Below the pieces are notes generated by a model, which saw only the letters and a program-made list of their open reading frames with translations, was not told the origin of the DNA and ran no database searches. Shown one piece after another: positions 60,467-64,000 of a stretch of DNA of 64,000 nt (the first letter of the stretch is position 1; each line of letters starts with the position of its first letter). Origin of the DNA: Rhodospirillaceae bacterium (lineage in GTDB: Bacteria; Pseudomonadota; Alphaproteobacteria; Rhodospirillales; UBA2165); contig JABHAA010000119.1 of assembly GCA_018674495.1 (NCBI GenBank), forward strand, positions 1-64,000, read 5' to 3'. The position numbers and the translations under genes were made by a program.

Positions 60467-62080
60467 ATGTCAGGTTGCCCAAACAACGCGCCCCGGAGAA
60501 TGATTTTGCTCGAAGATTGGCTCACGCTTGATCGCTCAAATGTCCCGGCAACATTCCGATTTGCGGACGAATTCAACTGCGCGTCGGTATTCATCGACCG
60601 CCATCTGAACGAAGGGCGCGCCGCCAAGGCGGCCATCCGCACCATTGATGAGGACGTCACCTACGCCCAGTTGGCGGCACGCGTTAATCGCTGCGGCAAT
60701 GCGCTATTGGGACTTGGGATCGCGCCCGGCGCGCGGCTATTATTGGTGGTCAAGGACTGCCCGGAATTCATCTATCTGGTATGGGGCGCTATCAAGGCCG
60801 GCATCATCCCGGTTCCCTTGAACACGCTGCTGACCGATCATGACTACCAATTCATGATTGAAGATTCAGAATGCGCGGCCATTGTCTATTCGCCCGAATA
60901 CGCCAACCCCGTGATCAGCGCCGCCAAATTGTCCAACCCGCGCCCGGCGCATGTGATTGCGGCTACCGGCAGCCGTTCCATTGCAGAATTGATGGACGCC
61001 GCCGCGCCCGATCTGGAGGTCTACCCATCCGGTCCCGACGATGATTGCCTATGGCTTTATTCGTCCGGTTCCACCGGCAATCCCAAAGGCGTTGTTCATG
61101 CCCATAAAGATTCGGCCATCGTCGCCCAACTTTTCGCCGTCGAGGCCATGGGCATCACCGAAAATGATGTCATATTCTCCGCCGCCAAACTGTTTTTTTC
61201 TTACGGCTTCGGCAACGCTATGCTGTTTCCCCTATGGCTCGGCGCGACATCAGTTTTGAGCGACAAACTACCGACACCGGAGATGACATTCGAGGTGATC
61301 GAACAGTTCCGGCCCACTGTCTACTTCGGAGTGCCGACCCTTTATGCGCGCCAGTTGGCCGCTTTGGAGGCCGCCAAACCGGATCTTTCGTCGATCCGCA
61401 TTGCCATCTCGGCCGGCGAGCCTTTGCCGCCGGCTTTGTACGAGGGCTGGCTGGAACAGACCGGCACGCCGATCCTGGACGGCATCGGCTCTACCGAAGT
61501 GCACCATATTTTTATTTCCAACACACCATCGGACCATGCCGCCGGCGGCGCCGGGCGCGTGGTGCCGGGTTTCGAGGTAATGCTGGCCGGCGATGACGGT
61601 GCACCGGTCAAGGAAGGCGAGGTTGGCGTGCTTAAATGCCGAGGCGAATCGGTGGTCCGTTATTACTGGAAGAACCCAGAAAAGACCGCCCTGTCAATTG
61701 TGGACGGCTGGCTCATTACCGGCGACATGATGTTCCAGGACGAGAATGGCCGCTACATCTATTGTGGGCGCAGCGATGATATGATGAAGGTCGGCGGCAT
61801 CTGGTGCTCACCGGCCGAAATAGAAGCCAGGCTGGTGGAGCATCCTTTGGTTTTGGAAGCCGCCGTTGTCGCTCGCGAAGACGGCGACGGTATGATCAAG
61901 CCCGAAGCCCATGTGATCCTCAGTGATCAATCCAAGACCGAAGATGGGCTGGCGGAAATTCTGACCGAACATTGCAAGGCGGGCCTCGCCCATTATAAAT
62001 ACCCACGCTGGGTGCATATCGTCGAGGCTTTGCCGAAAACCGCGACAGGCAAAATTCAGCGCTATAAACTGCGCAGCTGA
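60467..62080 (+). CDS. benzoate-CoA ligase-like acyl-CoA synthetase
   Basis: The 537-residue enzyme is of the benzoate/4-hydroxybenzoate-CoA ligase branch of the AMP-binding family. It has the P-loop YSSGSTGNPKG near 196-207, SAGEPLPPALYEGW, GIGSTEVHHIFISN, the ITGDMM segment and the catalytic Lys529 in KTATGKIQRYKL. GGGGG precedes the ATG at 60467 by nine bases; the ATG at 60500 has a poorer site. It would activate an aromatic acid with CoA, either for aerobic hybrid degradation or for transport by trapping. No boxABC or badDEFG gene is present in the window. Confidence 0.9.
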   Translation: MSGCPNNAPRRMILLEDWLTLDRSNVPATFRFADEFNCASVFIDRHLNEGRAAKAAIRTIDEDVTYAQLAARVNRCGNALLGLGIAPGARLLLVVKDCPEFIYLVWGAIKAGIIPVPLNTLLTDHDYQFMIEDSECAAIVYSPEYANPVISAAKLSNPRPAHVIAATGSRSIAELMDAAAPDLEVYPSGPDDDCLWLYSSGSTGNPKGVVHAHKDSAIVAQLFAVEAMGITENDVIFSAAKLFFSYGFGNAMLFPLWLGATSVLSDKLPTPEMTFEVIEQFRPTVYFGVPTLYARQLAALEAAKPDLSSIRIAISAGEPLPPALYEGWLEQTGTPILDGIGSTEVHHIFISNTPSDHAAGGAGRVVPGFEVMLAGDDGAPVKEGEVGVLKCRGESVVRYYWKNPEKTALSIVDGWLITGDMMFQDENGRYIYCGRSDDMMKVGGIWCSPAEIEARLVEHPLVLEAAVVAREDGDGMIKPEAHVILSDQSKTEDGLAEILTEHCKAGLAHYKYPRWVHIVEALPKTATGKIQRYKLRS

Positions 62081-62141
62081 TAATTTTGCGTTATACTGCA
62101 CTTCACTTATTTGTATTTGATAATTAGAAGAAGACATATTC

Positions 62142-62471
62142 ATGACCGATGCGGCACATCCCAACCACGACAGCCCCGACCGGCGATCCAGTCAGTCCCG
62201 GCGCATTTCCATCGCGCCTAAGGACGACGACAAACGCAGCAAATCGGACCGGCGCGAGGGTACCGACCGGCGCGGATACCATGTCAATCTGATGATTTCC
62301 GATGATCAGGGAATTCAGGATGTCTTCACTTGGCTGATCGACAACGCCGAAGAAAATTGGACTATCGGTCCCAACGACAACGAACCGTCGGAAAGCACCG
62401 TCACCTGCCGCGTCCGCTTTGAAAGCGAAGGCCAGATGACGGCCTTCGCCGATTGGGTCAATTCCCTTTAA
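62142..62471 (+). CDS. hypothetical protein
   Basis: A 109-residue protein with no recognised family. The first 45 residues are charged and low in complexity (DRRSSQSRR, SDRREGTDRR); the rest is a compact alpha/beta module, with acidic patches (DNAEENWTIGPNDNEPSE) and a final TAFADWVNSL. SDRREGTDRR-like stretches also occur ahead of PilZ domains, but no PilZ core is present. It ends in a TTAA stop overlap with the convergent cupin. Confidence 0.6.
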   Translation: MTDAAHPNHDSPDRRSSQSRRISIAPKDDDKRSKSDRREGTDRRGYHVNLMISDDQGIQDVFTWLIDNAEENWTIGPNDNEPSESTVTCRVRFESEGQMTAFADWVNSL

Positions 62472-62953
62472 TCCCGGTATTCGAGGCCCAGTGTTTCCCC
62501 GTCTATGATGACTGGCTTGGCGTCGATCATGGCAAACACCATGCGCGCCCAATCCTCGCCAACATTGATCCAGGCATGCATGGTGCCCCGCTGGACAACC
62601 ACGTTGCCGGGCTGAAGGCGCACTCTTTCGCCGCTATCCAACTCCATCTCCACCTCGCCCGAAAGGACAATGCCGTAATCGATGGATTCGGTCCGGTGCA
62701 AGGGCGAGCGCGCGCCCGGCGGCATATCGACAAACCGCAAAACCGTGCCGCCTTCACAAACCAGTCCGGTCTCGCGCGCCGCGCCATCGAAATCATCATT
62801 GTTGTCGGCGGGGCTGGCATCGGTGGTCCACACCTTGGTGAAGAGCGCTGCGCCATCCCGAATAGTCTCGGGCTCCATAACTTCGTCGATTTTGACCACA
62901 GCCTCGGCCTGATCGTTGTGGCCGGTGACGATACGGCGGATTTTGTCTGGCAT
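62468..62953 (-). CDS. cupin domain protein
   Basis: This 161-residue cupin has the first motif in PPGARSPLHRTESIDYGIVL and the second in GNVVVQRGTMHAWINVG, with the His/Glu ligand set visible. It resembles cupins found with phthalate or protocatechuate genes. Its ATG lies four bases after the stop codon of the Rieske gene that enters from the right, so the two are co-transcribed. The function may be to shape or sense the oxygenase product. Confidence 0.85.
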   Translation of the reverse strand: MPDKIRRIVTGHNDQAEAVVKIDEVMEPETIRDGAALFTKVWTTDASPADNNDDFDGAARETGLVCEGGTVLRFVDMPPGARSPLHRTESIDYGIVLSGEVEMELDSGERVRLQPGNVVVQRGTMHAWINVGEDWARMVFAMIDAKPVIIDGETLGLEYRD

Positions 62954-62957
62954 CGCC

Positions 62958-64000
62958 CTACTCCGCCGCTTGCGGCATGACTTGTTCCCACGGATGCAAC
63001 GCTACCCGCTCGCCATAGGCTTGCAGCCAATCCTGGGCCTCGCCCGCGCTGAAATGGCCACCGCGCACCCGGTCATAAAGGGTGTGATCGGTGGCGCTTT
63101 TGGGAACGGCGCCGGATTTTTCCAAATCGCCGGCGGCGCGGATCAGCATGCGGCGCACAGTGGTGATCATCTGATCCGAGGGCGCCAGATGTTCAAGCGA
63201 ACGGTCAAGGACGGTGCCCATGCTTTCCTGGACGGCCTGGTCCTGCATCTGGACGCCTTCGATACCGGTGTAGCTTTCGGTGCGTTGCACCTCCCGGTCG
63301 ATTCCGTAATCGTTGTCCCGATTCAATTTAAGCCGCCAGCGCCCCAGCCAATCGGTGCTGTTCGGCAAATAAGGATAATTTTGCGTGCCGCCGACAACCC
63401 CACGGGCGGCGGCGTTCGCGCCGTTCACATAAGCGCCGTCCTTAACCAGCGAGACGATCATCATGTTTTCGTCGTCGATGGGAACATAGGCGCGGGTGAG
63501 CACGTTGGTTTCGATGGTATTGATCGGCGGCATGGTCCAGAACGGAAACAGGAATTGGCCGAACCGGTAATAAACCTCGCCGGCGTCGCCGGGCCGGTAG
63601 CCCGCATACATATAGCCGTAGTCGGTTTCCTGCAGCTTGTATTCCGGCGCCCGGTTGGCCACCACGTGGCGCTGGTAATCATCGTCATCGAACACCTCGG
63701 TGCCAACGCTGCCGAAATGCATGATGCCCACATGGGAGGTGTCCAGCTCCCCCTCGACGCCCTGAAGCCAATTGCATTCGCGCATAGTGAAGCGGATTTC
63801 CAACTGCTCTTCCGGCACCAGGGTTGATTCCACCATGGGCAATTCCGGCACGCTGTCTTGGTCGCCCATGAACACCCAGACCACGCCGTTACGCTCCGCC
63901 GACTTGTAGGCTTTGGCCTTCACCTTGTGCTTGAAGTCCTGATGGGGCGGCACGTTGGCCATGTCTAAACAATTCCCCTCCACATCGAACTTCCAGCCGT
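62958..64000 (-). CDS. Rieske oxygenase, phthalate 4,5-dioxygenase-like, 5' end beyond the window
   Basis: The gene runs off the right edge of the window, so the first part of the Rieske domain is missing. What remains (about 346 residues) starts inside the second half of the Rieske motif (HGWKFDVEGNCLD, after the CxxH) and includes the catalytic iron region CNWLQGVEGELDTSHVGIMHF. It resembles the oxygenase subunit of phthalate 4,5-dioxygenase or 3-chlorobenzoate dioxygenase. Phthalate breakdown leads to protocatechuate, matching the LigI/U/J genes in the same island. A later GTG in the frame is not the true start. Confidence 0.85.
   Translation of the reverse strand, partial: GWKFDVEGNCLDMANVPPHQDFKHKVKAKAYKSAERNGVVWVFMGDQDSVPELPMVESTLVPEEQLEIRFTMRECNWLQGVEGELDTSHVGIMHFGSVGTEVFDDDDYQRHVVANRAPEYKLQETDYGYMYAGYRPGDAGEVYYRFGQFLFPFWTMPPINTIETNVLTRAYVPIDDENMMIVSLVKDGAYVNGANAAARGVVGGTQNYPYLPNSTDWLGRWRLKLNRDNDYGIDREVQRTESYTGIEGVQMQDQAVQESMGTVLDRSLEHLAPSDQMITTVRRMLIRAAGDLEKSGAVPKSATDHTLYDRVRGGHFSAGEAQDWLQAYGERVALHPWEQVMPQAAE

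Noticed and set aside
1..64000. Mobile elements, prophage, CRISPR, toxin-antitoxin or defence genes
   Set aside because: No transposase, integrase, phage structural, Cas or restriction gene was recognised, and no repeat arrays or flanking inverted repeats were seen.
1..64000. tRNA or rRNA genes
   Set aside because: No cloverleaf or rRNA-like stretch was noticed in the short intergenic gaps. A tRNAscan/Infernal search would be needed to exclude one fully.

Overview
The window looks like a chromosomal segment of an alphaproteobacterium, most likely a free-living, Rhodospirillales-like species. The core block at about 17.3-31.5 kb has the order hflX-hfq-HAD-dat-trkA-ntrX-ntrY-ntrC-ntrB-dusB with a divergent fused ispDF, which is typical of that group. 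The rest is dense catabolic and accessory DNA. No insertion sequence, phage gene, tRNA, rRNA or CRISPR array was recognised. Genes are very tightly packed, and no intergenic gap exceeds about 280 bases.

Layout. 0-9.8 kb: the start of an exported protein, two alpha/beta hydrolases, a cyclase-family hydrolase, and a leftward unit made of a dienelactone-hydrolase/SnoaL fusion, Rieske oxygenase alpha and beta subunits, an amidase and an aspartate dehydrogenase. A rhodanese, an arylsulfotransferase-like protein and a small hypothetical protein follow. 9.9-17.3 kb: a winged-helix/hydrolase fusion, an ArsM-like methyltransferase that appears to be a selenoprotein (in-frame UGA plus a bSECIS-like hairpin), an MFS exporter, a cupin, two luciferase-like monooxygenases and a 2-oxoglutarate oxygenase. 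17.3-31.8 kb: the conserved housekeeping block, covering ribosome rescue, RNA chaperone, nitrogen two-component systems, K+ uptake, tRNA modification, cytochrome assembly, isoprenoid synthesis and cutA. 31.9-33.3 kb: two small hypotheticals, a candidate sRNA or leader region with a CRP-like site and a strong terminator, and queF.

33.5-64 kb is a catabolic island. A rightward unit encodes a tripartite tricarboxylate transporter (binding protein plus a TctA-TctB fusion), an arylsulfotransferase-like protein, a lone molybdenum hydroxylase large subunit and a Rieske oxygenase. Leftward units carry an adenylate cyclase, a maleate-isomerase-like enzyme with a RutA-like monooxygenase, a quinone oxidoreductase, a metallo-hydrolase, a Rieske ferredoxin, a LigI-like PDC hydrolase and a LigU/PrpF-like tautomerase. 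A second leftward unit carries MmgE/PrpD, SDR, GFA, LVIVD and FAH proteins. A divergent rightward unit carries an HpcH-type aldolase, LigJ-like oxalomesaconate hydratase, a cytochrome c and a methyltransferase. The right end has a second LigJ-like amidohydrolase with an MFS permease, a benzoate-CoA-ligase-like enzyme, a cupin and a truncated phthalate-dioxygenase-like Rieske enzyme.

Taken together, the island suggests uptake of aromatic or polycarboxylic acids, oxygenase or molybdenum-enzyme attack, and the lower part of the protocatechuate 4,5-cleavage (or gallate) pathway from PDC and oxalomesaconate to pyruvate and oxaloacetate. The ring-cleaving LigAB-type dioxygenase and LigC are not in the window. 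Substrate assignments are inference from family membership only.
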